From the NCBI GenBank assembly GCA_903813345.2, contig CAIIXF020000006.1, forward strand, positions 11,538,348 to 11,602,347: a stretch of 64,000 nt of DNA. The letters run 5' to 3'. The position numbers and the translations under genes are program-made. This document shows positions 10,601-18,382 of the stretch, piece by piece; the first letter of the stretch is position 1; each line of letters begins with the position of its first letter. This stretch comes from Owenia fusiformis (taxonomy: Eukaryota; Annelida; Polychaeta; Sabellida; Oweniidae). The notes beneath the pieces were generated by a model. It made no database searches and had not been told where the DNA came from. It saw only the letters and a list, made by a program, of their open reading frames with translations.

Positions 10601-13600
10601 ATAGGTGATGTTGAAAGATGTAGCAGATTCTAAACGGATCAACACTCACATCATGGAGAAGCGAGGACAGCAGCCTAAAGCACAGGAAGACAAAGAAGAT
10701 GTAAGTTTGAGCATCTAAGTCCTATATGTGATACCCCACCCTGTATTTAGACTTTCACTACACTCTCAATACAAACTGTAGGATAGATTTTTTTTAAAGT
10801 TTATGTTATATTTATTTCATTATACTTTTCAACAAATAAATTCAAGGCCTACTCCAAAGCATTATTGGCCTTGTAGGTTACAATGATATAATTACAATAG
10901 TAGGTTAAAATGTAAATATGATAGATGTATTAATATAGATGAAGTATATTTGATAGGAAATAATCACGAAGACTCGAAGAATAGATGCTCATGGAAAACA
11001 TACAAAAGATTAGAAATTAGAAATCCTTAACCATACATCATGTTACAATACATAGAATCATGTTGTTTTGTGTTTCAGGAGATTCCAGTGAACTCTATGG
11101 TTCTATCTGCTCAATTCTGGCCATCATTCCGAGAGGAGAAAGTTGAACTTCCTGAGATTATGCAGAAGTCACTTGAGACTTACACCAAGTCTTATGAGGC
11201 TCTGAAAGGCAACAGAACTTTAGACTGGAAACCACATCTAGGTTTGTGTAATAATTACTCATCTCCCACATTGATGTACATGTATAAGAAATAAGATCAA
11301 TTTATTTTTATTCGTACATTTTGAGCGTTATTTAATCATAAGCTTTTCAAAATAAATTATGAACTTTAGACTTGAAACATCTAGGTTTGTGTAATACAGT
11401 GCGTATAAAAAAAACGCAACAGATTGTTATCTCGGAAAAGCACAAAACCAGTGATAACAGTATTGATTTCATTCAATGCACCATAAAGCCACGTGTCTCC
11501 TCTTTACAATGATATATTATTCATTGATATTTGATCATGGTTGAGCGAGTAATCATTCCATTTGCAAAGTGGGGCTTTGGACCAAGTTATAAACATCGCA
11601 AAAGTCAGTGTACAGAGCCCGATGCAATATTGGAAGAAAACATAAAACCAATGCTGACTGCAGCCTTTTCATTCAATGTACCAAAAAGCCAAATTACTCC
11701 TCTTTGCAATGGAATATCATTCATTCACAGGGAGTCATGATTGGCCGAATATTCATTAATTTTGCAAAGAGGTGCAAAATTCAGCTCGGACCTAAGTTTT
11801 AAACATTGCAAAAGTCAGTACAAGGGGCATAGGGGCTATTGGAAGAAGGTGTGACAGGTATGGCATAGACAGTAAAGTGTTCATACTCATACTCTTGCAA
11901 GAATACATCCTATAACACCTCCAAATTGCCACCACTTCCTTGCACATAAAGATGCGCTCATCTGTCCCTGTCATGCATGGTTCAGCCCTGAGTCATCTGT
12001 GGGTTAAAGCAGAGAAAAGCAGCCCATGGGCAATTCTTTCTCGAGGATTTGCAATATCTGGTGGAGGAATTGTCAGATTGTGAGCGCAGATGCTTCTGAG
12101 ATAGCTCCAAAAGAAAAAGTCACAACAATTCAAGTCAGGGGAACTCCCATTGGCACTTAGCCCTTGTACTGATTTTTGCAATATCTAAAACTTGGAGCAG
12201 AGCCGATTTTGACACACTGTGCAAATGGAAGGATTTCTCACTCAACCATTACCACATGTGAATGAATGACATATCATTGCAAAGAGGAGAGACATGGCTT
12301 TATGGTACATATAATGAAATTGATGTAGTCATCATTAGTTTTGTGATTTTACGAGATAACTACTTGTTGCGTTTTTTTGATACACCCTGTAATTACTCAA
12401 TTATCACATTCAATCTTTAAGACTTAAGATCAATTTATTTGTTATTCTTTCATTTTAAGCATTATTTATTCATAACCTTGTTCAAAAAATATAAATGTGT
12501 AGTTTGCAAGATTTTTGGTTACGAATTCAAACTAGGAACAATTTGTGGTTTTGGATATTTTTTATGTGATTTATTTTATTCAGAACGCAAAGCCATGAAT
12601 TACCACATGTATTATTTGATAATTTTGTATTATTTTTCAGGACTCATGAATATTGAGATTGAGCTGAAAGACCGTAAACTGAACATGAATGTGTCACCTG
12701 TTCATGCAACTATTCTCATGCACTTCCAGGAAAAATGTAAGTTTCACTGCACTACTTAACAGAAAATAATCATGCTTGTGCAAACAAAATACATTGAAAT
12801 AAAAATCTTAGACTTGCTGTGACCAGGATTAGAACCTGGGTTACCATAGCCACAATTTGGGACCTTAACCACTAGATGATCATGCTTAGGCTATCAGTCC
12901 AAGTTGAAACTATTAATTTCATATAAGTCCTGTATATTTTCATAATATTACTTTAAAGAATTTTCTAATTCAAAACAAACAAATAATGTTGGACTTGCTG
13001 TGGGGTCCTAACCACTAGACGATCACGGCTAGGCTAGCAGTCCAACTTGAAATTATCAATTTGATTCCTGTATATTTTCAAAATATTGCCTTAAAGGCAT
13101 GTTCAAAACAAACAAAAAAATGTTGGACTTGCCGTGACCAGGATTCGAACCTGGGTTACCACGGCCACAACGTGGGGTCCTAACCACTAGACGATCACGG
13201 CTAGGCTAGCAGTCCAACTTGAAATTATCAACTCCATTTAGTCATGTATAGCTTAAAAATACCTGGGGATAGATGTTTTATTACAATTAACTAATTTCTG
13301 TAATCAAAGTTATTAAAAAGCGAATATGGTTTCAATTGACCCTTTTCTGTTTAAATGGAAAAATAGATGGCATCGTGGGTATTAGTAGGGCTAGAATACA
13401 TGGAAATGTATTGCCAGAGTCACTTAATTTTTTGATCTAACAAGTAGTTCCATTTGGATCAACTTAAATCATGAGTTGAATGTAATTTTATAAACCTATT
13501 GATATGTGGATTGTGATTTAAAATTAAGACACTTATCAGGGGCGTAGGGAAGTGTAAATGCAACACTACGCCAAAAATCCCGCCAAAAAAATATGAAACA

Positions 13601-16600
13601 ATTGTGTCAATATTCTATATCAAAACGCCTATATAATGCTTGTAAAACGTCATTTTATGGTAACAGATTTTAAGCTTGCAATGTTTTTCACAACCTAAAT
13701 GTGAACGGAAATACTTAAGCGATGCATTTATATGGGCGATTGGTCATACGTATAGGTTGGCGTTTCGATTTTATATGCAAGCTTTAAATCCCTGATACCT
13801 TTTTAATGTGCTTTAAAATGTTCGAATGATTTTCATCATTTAAAATCACCTTGGAAAGCCTATCTTTTAAATCTCGACACAAATCATTCTCACTTTGCAA
13901 ATGTCTCGAACGATTGAGACGACCAATTTCCAAAAAACAATTAGAGATTTTTTAATCATTTTCGAATAATTGATTGTCTGATTCCATCGTGTACCGTGCA
14001 ATACAATACGTACAGATTAAAGAAACTAGTTTGATCAATTGATATAAAGAAACGCATTCGTGATCAATAAAACAAATAAACACACCCACCACAAAGGTCA
14101 AATCGAGGTCAACGTGACTTAGGGGGTGCCAAAAATGTTATAAAACAAGAATCTATTATTTTTCAAATGAAAAAAAAATAGGTAATCGCTTTTCTAGAAC
14201 TGAAATCAATGGAACGTGTAATTGAATAATCAGCATTTTCACGTTGTTTTTGTCTTTAACATCCATATTTCAAAAAGTACTACCAATAACAATTAGTGAT
14301 TTAGTAAGAAAATAGATACTTGTTGACTTAACTATAATTTCGTGTCTTATGATTTTGCATAGCAACGGAATATAAATCGATAGTGAAATTGAAAAATTTG
14401 GGTAGGGGAGAATAAAAAATGTACATCTAAATTTAAAGAGGTTCATCATTATAATTATATGATACCATAGTTTGCATAAGCATTACGGAAAATGCAGAAA
14501 AAATGTCAAAGGTATTCATCAAGTAGTTTTTGAAAAAAAACTGTTTTCCTCTCAAATTCGTGAAGAGAACGTGATTCATGAATATTTGGCAAAATTGTAT
14601 TCATAAGACATTCAATAGTGGCTCGATTTTCATGAAATAAAGCATGTTGGTAAGAGAATTCAATCTGTTAAATGATATTTTCCAGACAGACCAATAATGA
14701 TATGGTATCCACAAAACATTTCTTTAGGCTAGTGTGCTCGAGATTATGAACACTGATGAGAAAATATGACTAAAGAACATAGGAAAATTCTTTTTTATTC
14801 TCACTTTTCAACACTACGCACTGGCGTTTTGGCGTACATTGTTCCTACGCCACTGCTTATAAGAGTAAATGAACTTTTTAAGGTTTTTCAACATTGTGTC
14901 AATGGGGATTTAGCCTGTCAGACCTTTTTCAGAAAACTTGAAAATCTTCAAAATTTGAATCAGGGTAAATATGGTAAAACCTGAGTTAGTGAACACATCT
15001 CTCTCGTGAATACCTATCAACAGTGAACGTTTTTTTGGCAAAACTTTTTTCCAATCGACTACCATGTTAAAGTACAATCCTATAGTTAACACAACCAAGT
15101 GTTTGAACTTTGAACAGTTAATACTAAATCTTGGCAGAATCAATTGAATTATCTCCTGTCTCTAGTGAACATTGGCTATTCACCATTACCCTGTTAACCA
15201 TCGACAGCCCTAGTTATTATGAGTAGAAAATACAAAATAAATTGATTATTTCCTCCTCTCTTTTAGCTTTGTTTCATAACTGGTCTCTTTATATAATACT
15301 GCAAAATGCCACAAAATCAAATTCTTGCTGGAGTGAACACCTACCAACAGTGAACATTTAGTGAACACCTACCAACAGTGAACATTTAGTGAACACCTAC
15401 CAACAGTGAACGTTTAGTGAACACCTACCAATAGTGAACATTTTTTCTTGGCAAAAAATGTTCACTATACACACATTCTTCTGTAACTGTGCAAATCAAA
15501 GCTTTTTTGATAGTAAATTACAAATTGAATTCAAATATGCCACCAAATAGAAGACAATGTTAGTCTTTAATGGTTAAAAATGCAGATCTCCTAAAATCTC
15601 ATTAAAAACAAGACTAACAAGATTTCAAAGCTATATGGAAAGAGGACCATTAAAAAAGGGAAATTGAAATAAATGTAATTTAATGCGACAAAAACACCTA
15701 ATTAATGGTGCTTGACTTAATTTACTGATTTGGAAAGACCACATTTAAGAGCAGCAAAGATGCAGAAAATTGTGAAAACAATAAAAGCATAATAGTAGCA
15801 AGCGCATTCAATTAAGATTAAGTTAATCTGGAGTCTAATAATACTTTTTGATGTACTCTTCCCTTAGATCAATATATGATGGACAAATCAAAATACTTGT
15901 TTGAAATAAACTTAAAATATTTTATACTTCTATAACGTTACTGTAACATTTTTTATTGATTTCAATATGAGATGTACTGATCTTATATTTAAGTCTCTTC
16001 TTATTTCCAGCCAGATGGAGTGTTGAAGAATTGAGTGGGGTCATGCACATGGCCAGCTCAACATTGAGACGTAAGATCACTTTCTGGCAGAGTCAGGGTC
16101 TATTGAAGGAGGAAACAACTGATACATTTGTACTGGTAGAGGAGCACAAGGGCAAAACACATGAGGTAAATACAGTAAAACCTGTCAAATCTGAACACCT
16201 CTGGGACCAGCCAAAGGTGTTCAGATAAGCAGGTGTCCACATTTCAAGGCTTTGTAAATATGTAAGTCAATATGAGAAAACTAATTTAGGACCGAGAAAA
16301 AGTGTTCACATTGAGAAATGTTCTGATTAGAGAGGTGTTCAGATATACAGGTTTCACTGTACATATAACATATACTTGAGGATTAGCGTATCATCAGTAC
16401 ATCCCTGAAGAAGTTCAGCATATACATGTAGTAAACTGTTGATAAATGTCACCACCATAAAAGTGGTTGTTAACAATATGTTAACATTAAAAAAGAGTAA
16501 CATATGTTCTTTAGTGTTCATAGATCTCCATACTATATCTTGCTTACCAGTATATATACTCTCATAAATTCCTCTCTGTTCTGTTGCATTGGTCTATCTA

Positions 16601-18303
16601 CTGAAATAACATTATTGTGGTTTATTTTGGGGAGAAAGTACAATTCCAATTCTGTATGAAAGTGTAATATTCTCCTACATATTCATGGTATTCATGTACT
16701 TTCAGGATGTTATAGAGGATGAGGAAGTAGAAAGTAATATTGTCCTCCATATCCATGCTGTTCTTGTATTTTCAGGATGTTCTAGAGGATGAGGAAGTAG
16801 AAAGTAATATCCTCCTCCATATTCATGCTGTTCTTGTATTTTCAGGTTATTATAGAGGATGAGGAAGTAGAAAGTAATATCCTCCTCCATATTCATGCTG
16901 TTCTTGTATTTTCAGGTTATTATAGAGGATGAGGAAGTAGAAAGTAATATCCTCCTCCATATTCATGCTGTTCTTGTATTTTCAGGTTATTATAGAGGAT
17001 GAGGAAGTAGAAAGTAATATCCTCCTCCATATTCATGCTGTTCTTGTATTTTCAGGTTGTTATAGAGGATGAGGAAGTAGAAAGTAATATTCTCCTCCAT
17101 ATTCATGCTGTTCTTGTATTTTCAGGTTGTTATAGAGGATGAGGAAGTAGAAAGTAATATTCTCCTCCATATTCATGGTGTTCATGTATTTTCAGGTTAT
17201 TATAGAGGATGAGGAAGTAGAAAGTAATATTCTCCTCCATATTCATGCTGTTCTTGTATTTTCAGGTTGTCATAGAGGATGAGGAAGTAGAAAGTAATAT
17301 CCTCCTCCATATTCATGGTGTTCATGTATTTTCAGGTTGTTATAGAGGATGAGGAAGTAGAAAGTAATATCATCCTCCATATTCATGCTGTTCTTGTATT
17401 TTCAGGTTGTTATAGAGGATGAGGAAGTAGAAAGTAATATTGTCTTCCATATCCATGCTCTTCATGTATTTTCAGGTTATTATAGAGGATGAGGAAGTAG
17501 AAAGTAATATTGTCCTCCATATCCATGCTGTTCATGTATTTTCAGGTTGTTATAGAGGATGAGGAAGTAGAAAGTAATATTCTCCTCCATATTCATGCTG
17601 TTCTTGTATTTTCAGGTTGTTATAGAGGATGAGGAAGTAGAAAGTGCAATGGCATCCAGTGAAGCACAGAGAGAGGAGGAACTACAGGTTGAACTTTTTT
17701 ATATGGAAAAATCATGGAAATTTTTCTTTTCATTTTCCAGTTTTCATGCATTAAAAATAATAGTTCTGTGGCTTAAATATGAAAACAATTGAAATTCATG
17801 CGAGTATTATTTTTGTGAACAGTGTGCTTGATAATCCACATAACTTTGAGGTATTGATAACTCAATGAGAACTGTATATAAGCAGTTTATTCTTCTTAAC
17901 ACTTATAACTTGTTTGAGCAATTTAGTCTAGAAATAGACTCACAATATATCAACGATTTCCAGTGATCATGCCCTGGACCTTTCAAATGGGTTTTGGGAC
18001 ACATCATAACTCTTTCGCCTGGTTTATAAATTCCTTACAATTTAATATGATGTATGGTTTGAATATATGCATGGAAGGTCTATGTTTCAGGTGTATTGGT
18101 CATATATAGTAGGAATGCTGACCAACTTGGAGACATTACCAATAGATCGAATCCACAGCATGTTGAAGATGTTTGCCATGCAAGGTCCTACAACAGCAGA
18201 GTGTACAATACAAGAATTGAAGGCTTTCTTAGACAGAAAGGTGAAAGAACAGAAACTGTTATTCACTGGTGGTGTATACAGACTCCCTAAGCCTGGATCA
18301 TAG
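1611..18303 (+). CDS. ANAPC2: Anaphase-promoting complex subunit 2 (complete, 14 exons)
   Basis: Exons: 1611-1685, 4108-4543, 5022-5127, 7405-7537, 8164-8491, 8775-8892, 9318-9493, 9916-10121, 10605-10700, 11079-11241, 12641-12736, 16011-16165, 17616-17687 and 18091-18303. The exons sum to 2373 nt (790 codons plus stop); all introns are GT-AG and all phases agree. Human APC2 is 822 residues. APC2 is the cullin-like catalytic scaffold of the APC/C E3 ligase in nucleus and cytoplasm; with the RING subunit APC11 it ubiquitinates cyclins and securin. Visible landmarks: a Cys cluster CAGC-x6-CQC near residue 180, the segment ETRLLHPGVNTDDI near 352-365, the acidic run before SPDPVDADP near 450, the cullin-homology signature IYGSKELFVNEYRTLLADR near 474-492, LLKLRFGE near 510, and the C-terminal winged-helix block (YWSYIVGMLTNLE to VYRLPKPGS). 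The N-terminal linker before the Cys cluster is shorter than in human. Identification is from family knowledge; no search was run. Confidence 0.95.
1991..2536. repeat. Foldback inverted-repeat element in ANAPC2 intron 1
   Basis: The segment from about 1991 to 2170 is the imperfect reverse complement of about 2354 to 2536, so the arms are roughly 180 bp around a roughly 185-bp loop. Each arm end starts TTATCCCGT and contains its own small palindrome (AGGACTATAGTCCT at 2002-2015; AGGACTATATAGTCCT at about 2508-2523). No coding capacity was seen. It looks like a foldback or MITE-type element; no family is assigned. Confidence 0.75.
3185..3570 (+). repeat. Purine/G-rich minisatellite in ANAPC2 intron 1
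   Basis: Irregular units of about 15-30 bp built on GTCACAGAGGGGGG and GTCACAGGAGGGGAGG. A larger segment around GGGGTTGGTGGCAATAAG recurs at about 3289, 3400 and 3493. Long runs of G on the plus strand make G-quadruplex or H-DNA formation plausible. The two plus-strand open frames and one minus-strand frame here are by-products of biased composition. Confidence 0.7.
4108..4543 (+). CDS. ANAPC2: ANAPC2 exon 2
   Basis: Acceptor TTTCAG|ATATCT, donor GACA|GTAAGC, phase 0 in and phase 1 out. Encodes about 145 residues, including VDVLRHAGISHIIAEWFLET and TIAPTFWSNF, which align with the helical N-terminal cullin-repeat region of APC2. Confidence 0.9.
5022..5127 (+). CDS. ANAPC2: ANAPC2 exon 3 (Cys-cluster exon)
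   Basis: Acceptor TTTGTAG|CAGCAG, donor CAGTT|GTAAGT, phases 1 and 2. Encodes CAGCEDDKETCQCSKIMETF, corresponding to a conserved CxxC...CxC segment of animal APC2 that has been described as a zinc-binding module. All four cysteines are present. The segment linking it to exon 2 is shorter than in vertebrates, so an additional microexon cannot be excluded. Confidence 0.85.
6166..6217 (+). repeat. TATGG pentanucleotide microsatellite
   Basis: About ten tandem units of TATGG, a few reading TACGG, lie inside the TIR element of intron 3. Confidence 0.9.
6541..6760. repeat. GC-rich dispersed-repeat-like block
   Basis: This block is much richer in GC than its surroundings and ends in a 13-base C run followed by TTTGGCTACGGGCCTG. 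C-run plus 'GGCTACGGGCC' ends are common in dispersed repeats of marine invertebrates. Both strands are open for 60-85 codons without any recognisable domain. The call as a transposon-derived repeat is inference. Confidence 0.4.
7405..7537 (+). CDS. ANAPC2: ANAPC2 exon 4
   Basis: Acceptor TTCCAG|AAATGA, donor GAAAAG|GTATAT, phase 2 in and 0 out. Encodes ELGLLQRISGEAVTRIIHKR and FESTFLETLEK, matching the helical region after the Cys cluster. Confidence 0.9.
7538..8163 (+). other. ANAPC2 intron 4, nothing notable
   Basis: AT-rich intron of 626 bp. I see no repeat, RNA gene or open frame of note. Confidence 0.6.
8164..8491 (+). CDS. ANAPC2: ANAPC2 exon 5
   Basis: Acceptor TTTTAG|TGGTTG, donor CATCCAG|GTACAT, phases 0 and 1. 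Encodes WLETKVLGWL, a low-complexity insert rich in S, N and Q, then a helical block ending ETRLLHPG, the invariant lead into exon 6. Confidence 0.92.
8775..8892 (+). CDS. ANAPC2: ANAPC2 exon 6
   Basis: Acceptor ATAG|GTGTGA, donor CTGAG|GTAGGA, phases 1 and 2. Encodes VNTDDILVAYISAIRALRVL and CEPVRKYLR, highly conserved in APC2. Confidence 0.93.
9318..9493 (+). CDS. ANAPC2: ANAPC2 exon 7 (acidic linker)
   Basis: Acceptor GGTTAG|GTCACG, donor CCCTG|GTATGA, phases 2 and 1. Encodes SREDTVRCIV, the acidic stretch SDDESDDWENW, then SPDPVDADP, the conserved entry to the cullin-homology domain. Confidence 0.92.
9494..9915 (+). other. ANAPC2 intron 7, nothing notable
   Basis: 422 bp of AT-rich sequence. 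A 67-codon minus-strand open stretch has no recognisable feature. Confidence 0.55.
9916..10121 (+). CDS. ANAPC2: ANAPC2 exon 8 (cullin-homology signature)
   Basis: Acceptor TTTCAG|CTAAAA, donor GTGAG|GTAAGG, phases 1 and 0. Encodes RRTSDIISMLVNIYGSKELF, then the cullin-domain core and LLKLRFGETQLHYCE. The donor is the first of a ladder of four near-identical donors (see 10102-10316). This one gives the family's expected protein without insertion. Confidence 0.93.
10102..10316 (+). repeat. 21-bp repeat made of the exon 8 / intron 8 junction
   Basis: The exon end GCTGCATTATTGTGAG and the following GTAAGG are tandemly repeated. Equivalent donors fall after 10121 (GTAAGG), 10142 (GTAATG), 10163 (GTAAGG) and 10184 (GTAAGC), exactly 21 nt apart. 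Later units lose the GT and decay towards about 10316. Because 21 is a multiple of three and the units have no stop until 10236, use of donors 2-4 would insert 7, 14 or 21 residues (units like VRLHYCE) into the cullin-homology domain without shifting the frame. Confidence 0.88.
10605..10700 (+). CDS. ANAPC2: ANAPC2 exon 9
   Basis: Acceptor ATTATAG|GTGATG, donor GAAGAT|GTAAGT, phase 0 both sides, 32 codons. Encodes VMLKDVADSKRINTHIMEK, continuing the cullin-homology domain directly from ...HYCE of exon 8. Confidence 0.92.
10701..11078 (+). other. ANAPC2 intron 9, nothing notable
   Basis: 378 bp of AT-rich sequence with no repeat or open frame of note. Confidence 0.55.
11079..11241 (+). CDS. 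ANAPC2: ANAPC2 exon 10
   Basis: Acceptor TTTCAG|GAGATT, donor CATCTAG|GTTTGT, phases 0 and 1. Encodes SMVLSAQFWPSFREEKVELP and the segment ending LDWKPHL, which matches the cullin-homology block of APC2. The donor region has a second copy about 144 bp downstream. Confidence 0.92.
11397..12389. mobile_element. Degenerate mariner-like element (993 bp, TA target duplication)
   Basis: The ends CAGTGCGTATAAAAAAAACG and, in reverse complement, CAGGGTGTATCAAAAAAACG form TIRs flanked by TA on both sides. On the minus strand around 11993-12181 a broken frame reads SSPDLNCCDFFFWSYLR. This resembles the SPDLNP-x-D-x-FLWGYLK catalytic block of mariner transposases, whose third catalytic Asp lies there. 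The frame is interrupted elsewhere, so it is inactive. Imperfect internal repetition (sequences near 11400-11560 and 12230-12380) suggests long or subterminal inverted repeats. Confidence 0.78.
11993..12181 (-). pseudogene. Mariner transposase C-terminal remnant
   Basis: The minus-strand reading MQKSVQGLSANGSSPDLNCC continues into DFFFWSYLRSICAHN and ends in PRERIAHGL. It aligns by eye with the DDE/D C-terminal motif of mariner/Tc1 transposases. Upstream catalytic motifs are not recognisable. Confidence 0.55.
12641..12736 (+). CDS. ANAPC2: ANAPC2 exon 11
   Basis: Acceptor TTTTCAG|GACTCA, donor AAAAAT|GTAAGT, phases 1 and 1. Encodes LMNIEIELKDRKLNMNVSP and ATILMHFQEK, the end of the cullin-homology beta-sheet region. 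Confidence 0.92.
12815..12886 (-). pseudogene. tRNA-His pseudogene
   Basis: Full-length relative of the intact tRNA at 13130-13201 but with many C-to-T-type changes: the acceptor stem starts AGCATGA instead of GCCGTGA, and the anticodon-stem and T-loop bases are altered (TTCTAAT for TTCGAAT). Pairing in the stems is lost, so I call it a pseudogene. Confidence 0.8.
12997..13029 (-). pseudogene. Internally deleted tRNA-His copy
   Basis: Keeps the 5' part (GCCGTGATCGTCTAGTGG) and the last few bases of the 3' end but lacks the anticodon and T-arm. Flanking sequence (CTAGCCTAGCC side and TCCAACAT side) is shared with the intact copy, so it arose by duplication and internal deletion. Confidence 0.8.
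13114..13120 (-). terminator. RNA polymerase III T-run terminator of tRNA-His
   Basis: Seven consecutive T on the minus strand, about 10 bases after the tRNA 3' end. Confidence 0.75.
13130..13201 (-). tRNA. tRNA-His (GTG)
   Basis: On the minus strand the acceptor arms GCCGTGA and TCACGGC pair over seven bases. The D-arm GTC...GAC encloses TAGTGGTTAG (A box), the anticodon stem CCACG/CGTGG encloses TTGTGGC with anticodon GTG, and the T-stem CCAGG/CCTGG encloses TTCGAAT (B box). The discriminator base is A. A run of seven T follows (13114-13120 on the plus strand as A), a good RNA polymerase III terminator. It lies antisense within ANAPC2 intron 11. Confidence 0.93.
13537..14855. mobile_element. 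TIR DNA element with CTTAT flanks, 1.3 kb
   Basis: The left end CAGGGGCGTAGGGAA and the right end in reverse complement CAGTGGCGTAGGAAC form TIRs; each is followed inwards by a TACGCCAAAA-type word. Both sides are flanked by CTTAT (13532-13536 and 14856-14860), a possible 5-bp target duplication. The interior is AT-rich with no long reading frame, so it is non-autonomous. The CAGKGGCG ends recall hAT-like elements, but the duplication length does not settle the superfamily. Confidence 0.68.
15330..15445 (+). repeat. 28-bp tandem repeat
   Basis: About four units of AGTGAACACCTACCAACAGT plus a short ACATTT-type linker. Similar single motifs at about 14990-15035 suggest the array grew from an older pogo-like MITE (compare GTAAAACCTG at about 14975). 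Confidence 0.75.
16011..16165 (+). CDS. ANAPC2: ANAPC2 exon 12
   Basis: Acceptor TTTCCAG|CCAGAT, donor CATGAG|GTAAAT, phases 1 and 0. Encodes RWSVEELSGVMHMASSTLRR and FWQSQGLLKEE. A MITE begins eight bases into the intron. Confidence 0.93.
16173..16359. mobile_element. 187-bp pogo/Tigger-like MITE next to a splice donor
   Basis: TIRs CAGTAAAACCTGT...ACAGGTTTCACTG are flanked by TA (16171-16172, 16360-16361). The left TA lies inside the GTAAATA of the exon 12 donor. It shares its terminal word CAGTRAAACCTG with the elements at 21404, 27911, 30918 and 59336. The pogo/Tigger assignment is inferred from TIR and TA target. Confidence 0.8.
16658..17645 (+). repeat. 70-bp minisatellite carrying 14 copies of the exon 13 acceptor
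   Basis: The period is exactly 70 bp. Each unit holds TTGTATTTTCAG followed by the first bases of exon 13 (GTTRTTATAGAGGATGAGG, then AAGTAGAAAGT) and then intron-like sequence ATATTCATGCTGTTC. The word GAGGAAGTAGAAAGT occurs 14 times at 70-nt steps, the last inside the real exon. Because 70 is not a multiple of three and the shifted frame meets TAG/TGA at once, using an upstream acceptor would add 70n bases and usually a premature stop. Confidence 0.93.
17616..17687 (+). CDS. ANAPC2: ANAPC2 exon 13
   Basis: Acceptor TTTTCAG|GTTGTT, donor CTACAG|GTTGAA, phase 0 both sides, 24 codons: VVIEDEEVESAMASSEAQR then EEELQ. It matches the acidic IDSDDE...MASQADQKEEE stretch of animal APC2. Only this last copy of the acceptor array leads into the MASSEAQ sequence. 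Confidence 0.9.
17688..18090 (+). other. ANAPC2 intron 13, nothing notable
   Basis: 403 bp of AT-rich sequence; no repeat or open frame of note. Confidence 0.55.
18091..18303 (+). CDS. ANAPC2: ANAPC2 exon 14 (terminal, winged helix)
   Basis: Acceptor GTTTCAG|GTGTAT. Encodes VYWSYIVGMLTNLETLPIDR through to GGVYRLPKPGS and stop TAG at 18301. This is the APC2 C-terminal winged-helix domain, complete in length. Confidence 0.95.
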   Translation: MYWSYIVGMLTNLETLPIDRIHSMLKMFAMQGPTTAECTIQELKAFLDRKVKEQKLLFTGGVYRLPKPGS

Positions 18304-18376
18304 CATACATAAACATTTTAGTATAAATATGTACATGTATGATACTATTCAATATAATGGGACATTGATTATGCCA

Positions 18377-18382
18377 AATAAA
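18377..18382 (+). terminator. Poly(A) signal AATAAA for ANAPC2
   Basis: First canonical AATAAA after the ANAPC2 stop, 74 bases downstream. It implies a short 3' UTR. Confidence 0.6.

Larger units (their letters stand above)
11230..12480 (+). repeat. Tandem duplication of the exon 10 donor region, second copy split by a mariner relic
   Basis: ACATCTAGGTTTGTGTAAT at about 11235-11253 recurs at 11378-11396. In the first copy it continues ATTACTC...AGATCAATTTATT...CATTTTGAGCGTTATTTA. In the second copy the continuation ATTACTC...AGATCAATTTATT...CATTTTAAGCATTATTTA resumes only after 12390, on the far side of a TA-flanked element. The duplication therefore carried the 5' splice site, and the transposon landed in the copy later. 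Confidence 0.75.
12737..16010 (+). other. ANAPC2 intron 11 (3.3 kb)
   Basis: Holds a cluster of tRNA-His and two broken copies (12815-13201, minus strand), a 1.3-kb TIR element (13537-14855) and a short tandem repeat of GTGAACACCTACCAACA units (about 15330-15440). The remaining sequence is AT-rich without features. Confidence 0.7.

Noticed and set aside
16031-16228. Continuation of the ANAPC2 frame past 16165
   Set aside because: Reads into the MITE; the GTAAAT donor and the phase of exon 13 support ending at 16165.
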